DNA of 28,677 nucleotides from Boothiomyces macroporosus (Eukaryota; Chytridiomycota; Chytridiomycetes; Rhizophydiales; Terramycetaceae), in the NCBI GenBank assembly GCA_027604185.1, contig JADGKB010000147.1, positions 1-28,677 on the forward strand. The letters run 5' to 3'. Shown here in pieces: positions 1 through 10,987 of the stretch (its first letter is position 1; every line of letters begins with the position of its first letter). The translations under genes were made by a program, and so were the position numbers. Under the pieces are notes generated by a model. The model had not been told where the DNA came from. It saw nothing but the letters and a program-made list of their open reading frames with translations, and ran no database searches.

Positions 1-124
1 GTAATCAGTACTAGAATAGACTAGAATAGGATTAACTGGTACTAGAATAGATGTAATCAGTACTAGAATAGACTAGAATAGGATTAACTGGTACTAGAAT
101 AGAAGTAATCAGTACTAGAATAGA
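1..124. repeat. 52-bp tandem repeat, 2.4 copies
   Basis: A 52-bp unit begins GTAATCAGTACTAGAATAGA. It is present at 1-52 and 53-104, differing only in the last base, and a third partial copy matches for 20 bp at 105-124. Inside each unit the decamer ACTAGAATAG occurs three times, so the array is also a cluster of short direct repeats. It ends about 20 bp past the stop codon of the tRNase Z gene and runs off the left edge, so its full size is unknown. It could be a minisatellite, a nucleosome-free spacer or a cluster of protein-binding sites; the sequence does not say which. Confidence 0.9.
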
Positions 125-144
125 AAAAGTAGTAGAAACCAATT

Positions 145-1271
145 CTATTTATTACTTGGGATATCAAAGCAAAAGTAATCGTAGGCACAGTACACACTCT
201 CATTAAATTCATCAACAGCCAACTGCCGAATCTCTTGCATGATTTTCAAACTCTCTTCAGACAAATCTCCCCTGTATCGACTACTGAAATGATTCAAAAT
301 TAATATCTTTGCATTAATAGATTTGGCAAATGCACCTGCCATCTCTGGTGTAGAATGCCCATGCGATATCGTTGTTTCTTTTACAGATTCTCTTGTACCT
401 TCATCTCCTGCCAAGAATGCATTGGTCGCTTCATGAATGAGAATAGTGCAATCCGTAGCAATCGCTTTAATTTCATCTGCATTATTACAATCGCCAAGTA
501 CAACTACTTTTCTACCAATTATATCAGGATCAACATAATCTTTGGGATCTATTTTCAAGATATTGGGTATTTCTATTGGTGTACCGCTCTTGAACTTTGG
601 TAATAGAAATTTCGGGTTGGGGATTCCTATATCTATAAAATCTTGTTTGTGGTTCAATAAGAGTGGCTCTAGCTCTTGCATTCGTAGCTTACCTTTTGTG
701 TTTGGTTCTTTGATAACGTATCCAATTGAAGGAACAGTGTGAGAGATACTTGCTTTGTTAGAATATTCAACCTGCTTGGACGTACTCATCAATTAGCCAT
801 ACACCCTCAGTTTTGTAAATATCTACTGGTTGCATTTCCTCTGGATGTAATTCTTCCTTTTCCACTTGTACTTTATTTGCAAGTAACTCATGCACAACGT
901 AATGCACTCCTAGTCGACAGTAAGTGCTCTTCAAAGCATCCCGCAAGTATTTCCTGGTTCCTTGAGGTCCGTAAACCTACATTAACTCGAAATACAGATA
1001 TAAACTGGTCTTGCATCTGGGAAAGAGTACAGATTAATCCAGGCAATCCGAATGCATGGTCACCGTGCAAATGAGTAATGAATATCCTTTTGATTCTTCC
1101 CAATTTTATATTTGTTGGTTGTCTTATTATTTGGTGCTGGGTAGCTTCTCCGCAGTCAAACATCCAGTACTCGGAATTTACTTTAATTACTAGAGATGAT
1201 TGGTTCCTAGTTGTTGATGGTTGAGCTGAGCTTGTTCCTAGAAAAATGATTTTGAAATCTTGCCAAAACAT
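145..1271 (-). CDS. Ribonuclease Z, short form (ELAC1-like tRNA 3' endonuclease)
   Basis: tRNase Z removes the 3' trailer from precursor tRNAs with a zinc-dependent metallo-beta-lactamase fold. Three exons (996-1271, 772-976, 145-752) are joined by removing two 19-nt introns, 977-995 (GTATTTCGAGTTAATGTAG) and 753-771 (GTTGAATATTCTAACAAAG), giving about 362 aa. Visible family marks are the N-terminal FLGTSS and [10 protein letters not shown] blocks, the zinc motif HLHGDH at residues 67-72, [11 protein letters not shown] just after intron 1, HYVVHEL, then [28 protein letters not shown] and NHFSSRY in exon 3. The length and the close match to animal ELAC1 mark the short form, whereas many fungi carry only the roughly 800-aa long form. 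No targeting peptide is evident, so a cytosolic or nuclear protein is likely. The start is the first ATG, directly before the conserved first strand. Confidence 0.93.
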
Positions 1272-1303
1272 TTAGTAAAGATTTTTAATTGTCTGTGTAA
1301 TGT

Positions 1304-1377
1304 TTGAATAGACTATTTTATAAATACAACTATTCCAAGACATTATATTATTGGAATGTTGAATAGACTATTTTATA
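1304..1377. repeat. Direct and inverted repeats upstream of the tRNase Z gene
   Basis: The 19-mer TTGAATAGACTATTTTATA occurs at 1304-1322 and again at 1359-1377. Between the copies, ATTCCAA (1332-1338) and TTGGAAT (1351-1357) form a 7-bp inverted repeat with a 12-nt loop. The interval is the 181-bp spacer between the tRNase Z start codon and the stop codon of the LRR-RhoGEF gene, so the elements could serve the tRNase Z promoter or the 3' end of its neighbour. The GAATAG core is shared with the tandem repeat at 1-124 on the other side of the gene. Confidence 0.7.
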
Positions 1378-1452
1378 GAGTTATCTTTGGATTAACGATC
1401 GACAAAACTATTCTATACTTGGGTAGCCAAAGAAATCTAAAAATAAAATATA

Positions 1453-4400
1453 TTACAAACTATTCAATTTAGAAATCAAATTAGAAATCTCTACCGTAGA
1501 TCCTTTGACATACACCAAGCAATTCATACTACAAACACGCATAATGGATTCCCTCGATTCATTCATTACTTGGATCGGAGTAGCAGATATCTTGGAATGC
1601 TCGTTTAGGGGAAAGCATCCAGCCAGTTTCCAATCACCATTGGCTATTATTATTAAATCGTTAAGGACTATAAAGTGACATTTTTTACCTAGGATGAATG
1701 GAACATCGTATCGAGAAATTGGTCCGCCTTGCTCTACTAATCTTGCTACTTTGGATGACGATTGATCCTTGCTTGGCTTAAACTTGTATTCCGTAAAAAT
1801 ATCAAACTGTTGGAACCTAATCTGTGGCTTTTTGTTTGATACTAAAACTAATGGATTCAATTGTTCTCTATCAAAGCCTTTCTTCAAGTATTTAAGTACT
1901 AGAAAGGATTGAGAGTAAAACAACATCCTTCTTGAGGGTGAAATATCTTTGAAAAAGAATGTTGCCAATTTAGGAGTCATTTTGACTTTTGCTAATAGAG
2001 ATAACGTAGATTGCTGCTGATCCCATACTCGCTTTAATTCATTGCATTTTTCAACCATATTGTGTATATCTTCTAAAGCTTTCTTTAAATGATGGTAATC
2101 CGGATGGTCTTCTGGAGTCCTTTCCATTAGGGAAGTCAATAATAGCTTGTATCTTGGCAATCGCTGAATAGGTAGAATCAGGTAAGAAGAGAGATTAATC
2201 TGGGAATGTCTTTCACTTGCCTTGGCGTGTTCCATGTGGTACTGGAATGATGTGATTAATGAATCAGAAATGCATAGCCAAGATTGTAAATAAGATGGAT
2301 TCGGTTTCCCCAAAAAAGTTTGAATAACCAACTCTGAGTGATCATAGTTGTTCATAAAAGCACTGTAGATTATTAAATTACGGCTGATTTGGGAAAAGAA
2401 ATCTCCCAAAGTCTGTCCAGGACTTTGACTTAGTTTTGTTAAGCATGGCAATATAGTCCTAAGGTCAATTAAAAGATACCTTTGGTGGAATTTTAAAATA
2501 TTTTCAATGTTCCCAAAGAGTAGATTTATAAGATGGGAAGGAAAGTTTTTGGATTCTACCATAGGAACATAGTACAAGTCATACATTATTTGCAACTGCT
2601 CTACATATGTCTTTTCTGTTTCTAGTATTTCTTGAACTACGCGTTCTCTCTTTACGAGTTGCTGTGAATAATGTTGCGTTTGGATTCGGGATAGTATATA
2701 TTCAGGTGGAACAAATTCTGGCTGTGGGGACTGTTTAACAATTGGTTTTTGCGTTTGCAGATCATAAATATCCATCAAAAAGCCTTGCAATCTTTCCAAA
2801 TAACCTTGGCTAGGTTGTGACAAGTGAACCATCTTTTTCTTTTGTTTCTGCGCTTCAGCGTTATTCCAGATTGACGATTGATAATTGGAATAGTTTTCCT
2901 TCATTGATTTGTTTAGGGGAGACACCACAGGATCAAAGAGCGGGTTGAATGGATTGCCCAGCAAGTTTAATTCTTGAAGGTACGAAAGGTGGCCAATAGA
3001 AGTAGGAAGGATAGACAATTGGTTGTAGCAGAGGTCTAGAGATACTAGAGATTTCATGTTTATAAATACAGATGGATCTAATTTAGTTTCTATATACCTA
3101 GAGAATGAAGCTGATTATATCCCAGGCTGCAAATCTTTAATCTCTTGAGATACTTGAATTCATTTGGAAGCTATATTAAACTATACTTACCTCGACTAGT
3201 CTATTGTTATTCAAAAACAAGTTTTCCAAATGATTAAGCATTGCAATATCTGGAGGCAAGAATTCCAATAAGTTGTGAGCCAAATTCAATATTTTCAAGT
3301 ATCGCAAATGCTTCATAGAATGGCCGGGAATAGTAGTCAACATGTTTTGATCTAGGCGCAAATGAGTAACATTGTGATAGAGATTTGTTTTAAATGGCAA
3401 TTGCGCAAGATTTTGCATAGATAAATCCACAAATTTGTGTTCAACCTCTTTTTTTGGAACAGTTACGCTTATTGCAGAGTCTCTGTTTGATGCTCTCTGT
3501 CTTGGCTCTTGCTCTGGTGAAATAGGCCGCTCTTTTTCCACAATAGTGTCAAATGAATCTGATTTTTCAATAACTGTTTCGGATTTGTCTATACTATGTT
3601 CATTTAAATCCAATGTAGAGCCTGCCAGCTCGGAAACTGTCAAGGTAGAGTCAATTGAATCTCGCTTAGAGTTCAAATGGTCAAAATCGTCAAAAGACAA
3701 ATCAATTCCTTTTCTGAAATAAGAGAGAGTCAGTTTTCTAGTGAAAGGCTCGCTTTCTATTTCTGGCTTTGGTTGTGGATATTCATCTTCCTTCTTTTCC
3801 GTAAAAGATAGATCCAAATCAGCACTAATAGCATCGAATAAACTATTCTTTAATTGCGGCTTATAAGAATCTAACGAAATGGTTGTCCTTGTTTTTTCAA
3901 TTAGCACTTCTGGTTCATCATCACTGGCAGACTCGTTAGTGCCACTGAAATCAACATCACTTTTTTCTTCAAATTCTTTGTGAATAGTGTCTTTGATATC
4001 CTTGTCAAAAGAGACCGTTTTGGAAAGGGAATCCATCAGAGATAATTCTGGAGACGATAATACAATCTCTGGGATTTGGATATCTTGAATTTCTTTGGCT
4101 TGCGGTTCATCTTTGGGCAAATCTAATTTTACAGGCATGTGAAGTGGCTGCTTTTCAACCGTGTCTTTTTGACTAGAGATGGCATCCTCGATAATTTCTG
4201 GCTCAATTGTATGGTTAACAATCGTTTCTACTTTGGCGATTGAAATTGTTGGTTTTGCGGCTGCTCCAATCTTTTTCAGATACTCTTTTTTCGCGGATAT
4301 AGTTTCCCTTTCTTTTTCCAGCTGTAAAATCCTTTCCCTAACACTGAGTTTGACAGTAGTTTCCGTTTGATTACTTGTCGGTTCCTTAGTAATGGTTTTC

Positions 4401-4855
4401 AACATTGGTTTTTTCGTTTCAAGGGCACCAGTATTGATTTTTGTTTCCAGTGTACGTTTAGATTCCATTTCATGTTCTGCTAATACATCCGGTTTATCAT
4501 TGGACTCTTTGCTCTTTGTCAAAACTACGGTGTCTATTCGAGCCAAATCAGAAGGCGCTCGATTCTTTCTAATCTGAGAGCTGTCCAGCAATTTAAAAGT
4601 GCTATAAATAATCGTAACAATAATTAACAGTCCGCAATGCTGAAGTAAAAAACCTGAATTGTCCATTAAAAGAGAGATTTTTTCTTTGGATAAAAGCACG
4701 ACACGATGAGAGATTTTTAAATACACATTTGCAAGAATTAGAAAACAGAGGAGGAATTTCTCTCTTGAATTCATTTTGTAAACATTTTTTTGTGCCAAAG
4801 CCGAAACAAAGAGGGTGGCGCATGACACTATTGCTTGCAATAGAAACAGTATCAT
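1453..4855 (-). CDS. Membrane-anchored leucine-rich-repeat RhoGEF (LRR-DH-PH)
   Basis: This is a guanine nucleotide exchange factor for Rho-family GTPases. Exons 3191-4855, 3098-3170 and 1453-3077 are joined over two 20-nt introns (3171-3190, 3078-3097), giving about 1120 aa. The first 85 residues hold two to three hydrophobic segments that look like a signal anchor plus a TM hairpin. A long acidic, low-complexity, Ser/Glu-rich region follows to about residue 470. Then come six or so leucine-rich repeats, for example LRLDQNMLTTIPG and LNLAHNLLEFLPP, which continue through the 73-nt middle exon (LPNEFKYLKRLKICSLGYN) into exon 3. A DH domain starts at RERVVQEILETEKTYVEQL and contains the hallmark LPIQRLPRYKLLL helix. 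A PH-like domain, with PSRRMLFYSQSFLVLKYL, ends the protein. LRR-RhoGEFs occur in amoebae and early fungi; the TM anchor is unusual. Rho specificity cannot be read from the sequence. Confidence 0.87.
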
Positions 4856-5118
4856 TGGTACAAGGGAGGGAGGATACTACTATGCAAGTACCAGTTGAAG
4901 CGGGTATTTCGAGACACGCCGGAATGTTGAATTTGCGGGTTTCGAATTGACAGGTTTCGAGCATTGGCCAAAGATTCAACAGTACTTTTCTCTAAATTGA
5001 CTCTTCAAAATTGGCAGAGTATTAGCCATCACAGGTATCAGTCAAGATGGATAGCGAGCAAGACGTGTACTAGTATAGCTGTAAAAGAATAAAATGATAA
5101 TAGCCAAGTATATTACAA

Positions 5119-6128
5119 CTAGTTTGACTTGTTTTGACAGAATCCCAAATTACACCTTTGAAAGTAAATTACTCCAGCCACAATCAACAGCAACAACAAA
5201 ATCAACCCAGTGATATACCACATCTTTTTTCTAGATGCCTTCCTAATACTCACCGCTTTCGTGATTTCTGTTCCTCCCTCTTCAATATGACGGACAGTAT
5301 CTTCAATTTGAGTGTCGATGACGTTAATGGTGTCTTGTTGTTGCTATAATTAGGATAAAATACATTCAACAGCATTTGCATATCCATGAACAAGGTAGCC
5401 AGTTCCTCAATGGACGCTTCAAGCTTTTCCAGTTCTTGGTGTCTTCCTTGGACTTCTTGTAGAATTTGACGCTGCTTTCCGATTCTAGGATTCAACATTT
5501 GAGAAGCGAAAGCGGAACCGCCTCTAGAATCTTCAACTGCTCTTTGAATTTCTTGGTCAGATGCATCAGGACGAGCTAAATTAGAATAAATTACCAATTC
5601 GCATTTCTCTTTCGATTCTCTTTTTGTATTGCTCTTTGGCAGTCTTTTGGATCGAGCCAAGCTTCTTTACAGAGTTCTGCAACTTCATTGCTACGTTGGA
5701 TTCTTGCGCTTTTCTCGACGATTGCTCTGAACCACCTTTGTTTTTGGTTTCTTGGGATAGTCTTTGCAAAGTTGAACGAACGTTATTCATCTCATCATTG
5801 GTTTGATCAGTTAAATCATCAATCTTGCGAGTAAGTCCTTGTTAGTCTTTTCTTACTGTTTGTTTCGTCTTGGCTGACTCCGACCAACGCTCGCTCATGC
5901 AAGCGGCCGATTTCGTTGATATTATCGTCAATATTATCAATTGTTCTTAGCAATTTATTTATCTATATTAAATCAACTTACTGAAGAGCCAAAATCATCC
6001 TGTTGGTAATTGTAATTATTCATGCGGGGCGGTTGATAGGATCTAGGCTGTCCCCTGTCTACAGTCTGAAATTAGTGTATAGCTACCCTTAATTCCCCTA
6101 GGCGGTCCCTTCCTGCTCTGTTTGACAT
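5119..6128 (-). CDS. Syntaxin (Qa-SNARE), plasma-membrane/Sso1 type
   Basis: Qa-SNAREs drive fusion of secretory vesicles with target membranes. Six exons (6087-6128, 5982-6065, 5857-5962, 5595-5837, 5364-5575, 5119-5343) are joined by five introns of 19-21 nt, giving about 303 aa. The N terminus MSNRAGRDRLGELR is followed by the three-helix Habc region (LLRTIDNIDDNINEIGRLH). Next is the YKKRIEREMRIA helix, then the SNARE motif with VQGRHQELEKLEASIEELA and the zero-layer glutamine in NVIDTQIEDTV. A basic KASRKK stretch precedes one C-terminal TM helix (WYITGLILLLLLIVAGVIYF) with a short tail. The frame is open only after all five introns are removed. Homology to human STX1 and yeast Sso1 is clear through the SNARE motif. 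Assignment to the plasma membrane rests on overall resemblance. Confidence 0.93.
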
Positions 6129-6271
6129 AAATAAGAAAGTAAACAAATTGAAATTTTGTTCCACTTTAAAGGGTGGCGTGTAGTTTCACGTTTTGAATTA
6201 CAGCCCCAAATCCTAGTGTGGCCAAAAGTAAATTACTTGTTTCAAAGTGATTAATCAAACCAAGAGTTTAT

Positions 6272-7977
6272 TTAATTCAAATGGTCTGCATCTTCCAACA
6301 GATTATCATCATCAAAAGTAGTGCTGGTTGGCATATCGCTAGAATTAGATTGAAATTACTTTAGAGTGTTCTGATCATCATTTACATTGTTTTCCGCCCA
6401 TTCAAGGACTTGATCATCATCCTCGTGATGCTTTTGGAAATCAAGTTCGATTTCGTTATCGCCTTCTTCCATGTCTTCAGAATCTAGCTGGGTAAGACCA
6501 AGTCTAGCATTGTTCTTTGTTGGCATCCACATGAGACCAATCATTACAAAGGTAATGAAATAATTTGCTCCTAAACTGCCATCTAGTAACAACCATCTCC
6601 ACTTCCATTGGTTTGCAATCCAATTATCTTCTCTTCTAAACATCATATTGATTGAATTCGCGACGAAAATCACAACCAGCATGGAAATAGAAATAGTGAG
6701 AATGTTGAATAGCTCTAAAATTAGCAAATCGTACTGTTGTACATTCCCAACTTTACAGATTGTCGTTTTGACTCCAAATATTTTACGGTTTTTGAAATAC
6801 TAGCCAAGATCCAAACATAAAATGTCATCAAAGTGACAGCAAGAGGCAAGCCCAGCAAGAATACCAATGACGCATTCGAATCTTGTGTAAGCATAGCATT
6901 GGTGAAATACAGCGCACCAAATATAAAGTGCAGCACCAGCAATCCAACACAGACGTACATTGTCTTTCCGAGAGTTGGCCATACAATTCCATATCCCAGA
7001 GATATCAATAGAATCATAAAGAAGGAAATTGAATTTCTAGCAGCATTAAAAGTTACCTAGATTAAAGAAACTTACTTTGACTCCGAGCAAGTATCTGGAA
7101 ATATAGCCGTGATTGTTGAAATCTTCAAAGAATACAATATTTGCGATATTCTCAATGATCAAGAATAGAATCATTCCGCCAAACAAGTTTTGGATTCGCA
7201 ATAGTTCCTATTATTAATAAACAGTTACAGCTCTATTTACATACGATCGATAACTCCACATCAAAAAGAATATCAAATATCCTCCCAAGATAGCATAGTG
7301 GAATGGAATCGCAGGATAAAATATTGCCGGAAGGGATCCATATGGGTTTCGTACTCTCATTGAGATTGCGTATTCTGCTTCTCTGAAATCCTGGTCATTC
7401 ACCACAGAGATTACACAATACAATCCATCCGAGGTAACATTGTACACAAATTCCATATCATTTGGAACAGGTACTTTTACTGCAGGAACACTAGTTACTA
7501 CTGCTGTCAATGCAGTCGTAGTTGTGGCGGTGTTATTGGTAGTAGAGTTTGTTGTACTATTGTTTGTAGTGGTATCTGATACATTAGCCCGCTTGGCCAA
7601 TGCGCTTCCCCATACTGCTGCAGTATTTAAAATTGGGCTGATTGTATTGTTTGGATCTGATAGTATAAGCTTGTTCAATTCCGAGCTGTTGCATTTCCCA
7701 TTCGCAACAGATGATTTCACACATAATTGATAATCGGTAAAGTACGGGTTGCTTTCAATATGAAATCTGTCTTCATATCTGAATACCGCCAATGCTACGG
7801 CTCCACTAGAAGTGTAAGGTTCGATTTGAATGTCGACAGATGATTGCGAACTTGCAAATGGGATTGAAGACTGAGCGTAAACCGCTTCGCAAACAATCAG
7901 CGACGAATCCAGTTGGTTCTGGGTTAAATATCACTTACGAATCCCTGAGCATTGAGCAACCCAAACAAATAAAACAT
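6272..7977 (-). CDS. GOST-family seven-TM protein (PTM1/GPR107/TMEM87-like)
   Basis: Members of this family sit in Golgi, endosome or plasma membranes and act in trafficking. They have a lumenal beta-rich domain followed by seven TM helices. Six exons (7939-7977, 7229-7918, 7076-7207, 6735-7056, 6360-6714, 6272-6338) use five introns of 19-21 nt, giving about 534 aa. A 39-nt first exon encodes the hydrophobic start MFYLFGLLNAQGF. The lumenal domain carries an Asn/Thr-rich insert (about residues 105-135) with several N-glycosylation sequons. The TM part shows LISLGYGIVWPTLGK, the family signature, then MYNKLFNILTISI and LMWMPTKNNARL. The cytosolic tail is strongly acidic. The last intron (6339-6359) moves the stop from 6356 to 6272 and adds 22 residues, which is my choice because the intron matches the local consensus. 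The spacer to the divergent lipase gene is 288 bp. Confidence 0.87.
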
Positions 7978-8265
7978 AAAGTTTTACCTTGGATCAGCCA
8001 CAGATAAGACCCAAGGCTGAAGAGCCAAAACGAACCCAACTGGAATATAAATACTGGAAATTCTTGGTGGATAGCTGCAGGGGCTGGTGGTGTTCCTTGT
8101 CCAAGTTCAAAAATTGAATGGTGAAAATCCGTGATAATTCCGGAAATAATAATTCCCAAATATCCGCCTATGGTTGATTAATATAGGGAGTAATATTTTC
8201 TGTGTAAACAATAACTGCCAATCCTAATCATATGAAAACCGTGAATTGAATGGGACAGGAATCAC

Positions 8266-10361
8266 ATGACTATAGCATCACGGAGATTAGGAAAAACTTT
8301 CCAAATGTTGGACCATGCTCTAGGACGACCATCGCCAGGAATAAAGAGACTTCAAGTCGTATTTACCACTCTTGCAGCGTACAAATCTACTAACCCAGTG
8401 TATATTTTTTGCGGAAATCATCTAGGCGTCCACCTCACAAAGTATTCAAAATTATAAACAAATGGTTCAAGAACATGCCGGCTTGGAAGATCGTGATGTA
8501 CACCTTGGTGTTGAATTATTTCTCCCATCACTTAATTTTACTGCTGGGGTTCAATCCTCCAGAGCCATTGGCAAAGATGGTACCCTGCATTAATATAGTA
8601 TACAAGGAGCTTTTTTAGAGCTACATGGATAATGAACGCTATGGACGCTGGATTTCTAACTTGTATGAGAATCAAGACGAAATGGCTGCGTGATATTTTG
8701 TCAGTAGTCATGACAGTATTCTATCTGTTCTTCCCTGAATCTGCCCATGTAAAGGTATATATGATTTCATCAAGGTCAACAAGTATCCCGCAACGATTGA
8801 AGTCATGCGCACTTGCTGGGAAAAATCCACAAACCCAATATTTTACGCAATCACTTACTTTGATAGGGGATATTTGAGAATTAGAAAGGATGTAATAATT
8901 CCTAGGCCAGAAGAACCATCAGTGTCCTCATTTGACATGGACTTGCCTCCTATTAAAGCCAGACTGTACTTTCCAGGAACTGAGGAAGAACTCGCCAAAG
9001 CTACTCAGCTGATTTTTGATGTTCCTGGAGGAGGTTTTGTAACAATGCATCCTAAAAACCATGATGACTATCTATCTTGTTGGTCTAGAGATATGAAAAT
9101 TCCTGTTATTTCAATTGACTATGGCAAGGCACCGGAATACCCATATCCTTGGGCCCTTGAAGAATGCTTTGATGCCTATCGTTCTATTTTGGAAACCAAT
9201 GGTGCGTGCATCGGATTAGAAGGCTGGTACACCACAGATGAAAATGGACAGAAAAAAAGAAAGGATCCAATCAAGATTGTGATGGTTGGTGACTCTGCGT
9301 AATTTCTAATTAATTGCAGTGGCGGTAATTTATGTTCTGGTGTGGTTATGAAATGTATTGAATTTGAGCAAGGTCCAATCAGAGTTCCGACTTCTCTATT
9401 TCTCATTTATGGCTGTTTATCATTTGATATTGCTTGCTGGTAATACTATTTTTATTTTAGGATGCCTGCTGATCAGATGGAGTTAATTCGTTCTGAATCC
9501 ACAGAATCAGTTGGAAAATATGTCAGAACAAAAACCGAATTGGATATGACTGCACCACTGCAAGTTGATGAAGCCCCTAGGGCTGTAAATCTGCTGACAG
9601 ATGAGGTTGATTCAACTCCATCTTGGTATACCAAATACACCCCAAGAGCGTTAATTGCAAAGAAGGCACCAAAAATCCATTCAGGACTCAGCATGACTAG
9701 TAGAATGAGTTATTTCTCTGACAGAATTATTAAGCCCGAATGTAACCATAGCTAATTTTAGTAATCAGAGCAATGGCAATCATGTATTTGGCGAATTCTC
9801 CATTCAAACCGGACGTACTCACGGATTACTATCTCAGCCCAATCACTGCACCAGAGTCTATTTTGGCCCAGTTTCCAAAAACCTATCTTTTATGCGGTGA
9901 AAAGGACCCGTTTATCGATGATACTGGTAAAGTAGATTTAATATACAGTCGTCTTTGCAGCACGTATCCGTGAAGCCAAAAGAAAAGCTCGATTACAGTG
10001 GGAAAGCTTGAGAGGGCGAAACCCAGATTTCAATGATCATTTGACACTTTCACCAAGAGATTCGTCAATCGAAATGGACAGTCATCCATTCTCCAAAGAT
10101 CCTAGCAGCATGGTCAAAGTCAAGGTACTCCCTGGTATGTCTCATGCCATCTTCCAAATGATGAACTTTTTACCTGAAGCCAAGCAGGCAGTTCGTTTGA
10201 CAACTGATTGGATTACAGCAATGTTCAACGAGAAACCTTCCGAGGAAAATCCTGAAATCACCTCGATGATCATTTCGGAAATGAATGAAATTTGTGAAAA
10301 ATCAGTCTTTTTGCGAAGACGCAATTCAATGGCCTCCAGAATTGGATTTGGGAAAAATTGA
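8266..10361 (+). CDS. Hormone-sensitive-lipase-like alpha/beta hydrolase
   Basis: HSL-family enzymes hydrolyse acylglycerols or sterol esters of stored lipid. Eight exons (8266-8399, 8426-8579, 8599-8754, 8775-9298, 9320-9439, 9461-9741, 9762-9926, 9949-10361) are joined by introns of 26, 19, 20, 21, 21, 20 and 22 nt, giving about 648 aa. The nucleophile elbow GDSAGGN (Ser322) is split by intron 4. The oxyanion loop reads VPGGGFV rather than HGGG, and the probable acid and base are Asp505 (LLCGEKDP) and His577 (PGMSHAIF). The HSL-type ISIDYGKAPEYPYPWALEE block is present. A long insert rich in charged and Ser/Thr residues lies between the elbow and the acid, as in HSL, and could be regulatory. 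The N terminus has a basic, hydrophobic region that may bind membrane or lipid droplets. The first intron (26 nt) is the longest simple one here and the least certain junction. Confidence 0.9.
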
Positions 10362-10473
10362 ATGTACAATAAAGCAATGCATGTGAATTCATTCTCTTTG
10401 AGAGCGCTTTATTTGATGGCGCGTTCAGTACCAATCAAAAGTGCCTCCCAAATTTTGATTCCGTAATCTTGAA

Positions 10474-10905
10474 ATGCGCGACAACTACTCGGGCAAATGG
10501 AAAGAAAACAGCCAGCTCAGTGATAGCAAGGAAATTCTCTTTAAACTGAATGAAGTGCCATGGCTAATGCAAAAAGCCATGAAAATGGTCCAAATGAATG
10601 TAGAAATAACCCAATCCGAAACCGAATTGGTAATTAGCATGAACGGAGGCGGCTCAAAGAAAGATGAAGTATTTGTTTTTGACGGGCAAGAGCGGCCTGT
10701 AGAGCTACAGTATGGGTCTCCCCAGTTGCGAAAAGTGCATTGGGAAGGGGATCATTTGGTAGTTGAACAGCGCAGTGAATCGAAAAACTTTAAATTCAAA
10801 ACCACTTGGAGTATTGACGGTGATGTTCATATTAGGAATATGGTGCTGACCCTCCCAGATGGGGAGGAGAAGCTTATCAAATTGGTATTTGACCGTGTTC
10901 AATAG
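10474..10905 (+). CDS. Lipocalin / cytosolic fatty-acid-binding-like protein
   Basis: A single-exon 143-aa protein. It begins MRDNYSGKWKENSQL, where the N-terminal GKW is the usual first-strand mark of the FABP/lipocalin barrel. It continues with alternating beta-strand patterns, including VEITQSETELVISM, VHWEGDHLVVEQRS and TTWSIDGDVHIRNMVLTL. The length is close to the roughly 130-140 aa of intracellular fatty-acid-binding proteins, and no signal peptide is visible, so a cytosolic lipid or hydrophobic-ligand carrier is likely. It lies 112 bp after the HSL-like gene on the same strand and 82 bp from the stop of a convergent lipase gene, which fits a role in handling released fatty acids. The ligand is unknown, and the family call rests on fold-level patterns rather than a full motif. 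Confidence 0.7.
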   Translation: MRDNYSGKWKENSQLSDSKEILFKLNEVPWLMQKAMKMVQMNVEITQSETELVISMNGGGSKKDEVFVFDGQERPVELQYGSPQLRKVHWEGDHLVVEQRSESKNFKFKTTWSIDGDVHIRNMVLTLPDGEEKLIKLVFDRVQ

Positions 10906-10987
10906 CACAACAGATTTATGTGCAATAAATTGCGGGGTGATCAAACATCTTGATTTTCACAATTATAGCCCTCCAATATCTTTCTAT

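Noticed and set aside
1272..1452. Possible transposon remnant from the direct repeats upstream of the tRNase Z gene
   Set aside because: There are no terminal inverted repeats of useful length, no target-site duplication and no coding trace, so it is recorded only as repeats.
7440..7730. Plus-strand valine-rich open frame of 96 codons opposite the seven-TM gene
   Set aside because: It is the antisense of the Asn/Thr-rich lumenal insert. The composition follows from that low-complexity stretch and not from a real membrane protein.
7935..8159. Minus-strand open frame of 74 codons with two hydrophobic stretches (ending LGSYLWLIQGKTLCFICLG) in the spacer between the seven-TM and lipase genes
   Set aside because: It has no ATG in frame, needs an unconvincing 42- or 48-nt intron to gain one, and overlaps the first exon of the seven-TM gene in another frame. 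A small membrane-protein gene is not excluded, but the support is too weak to list it.
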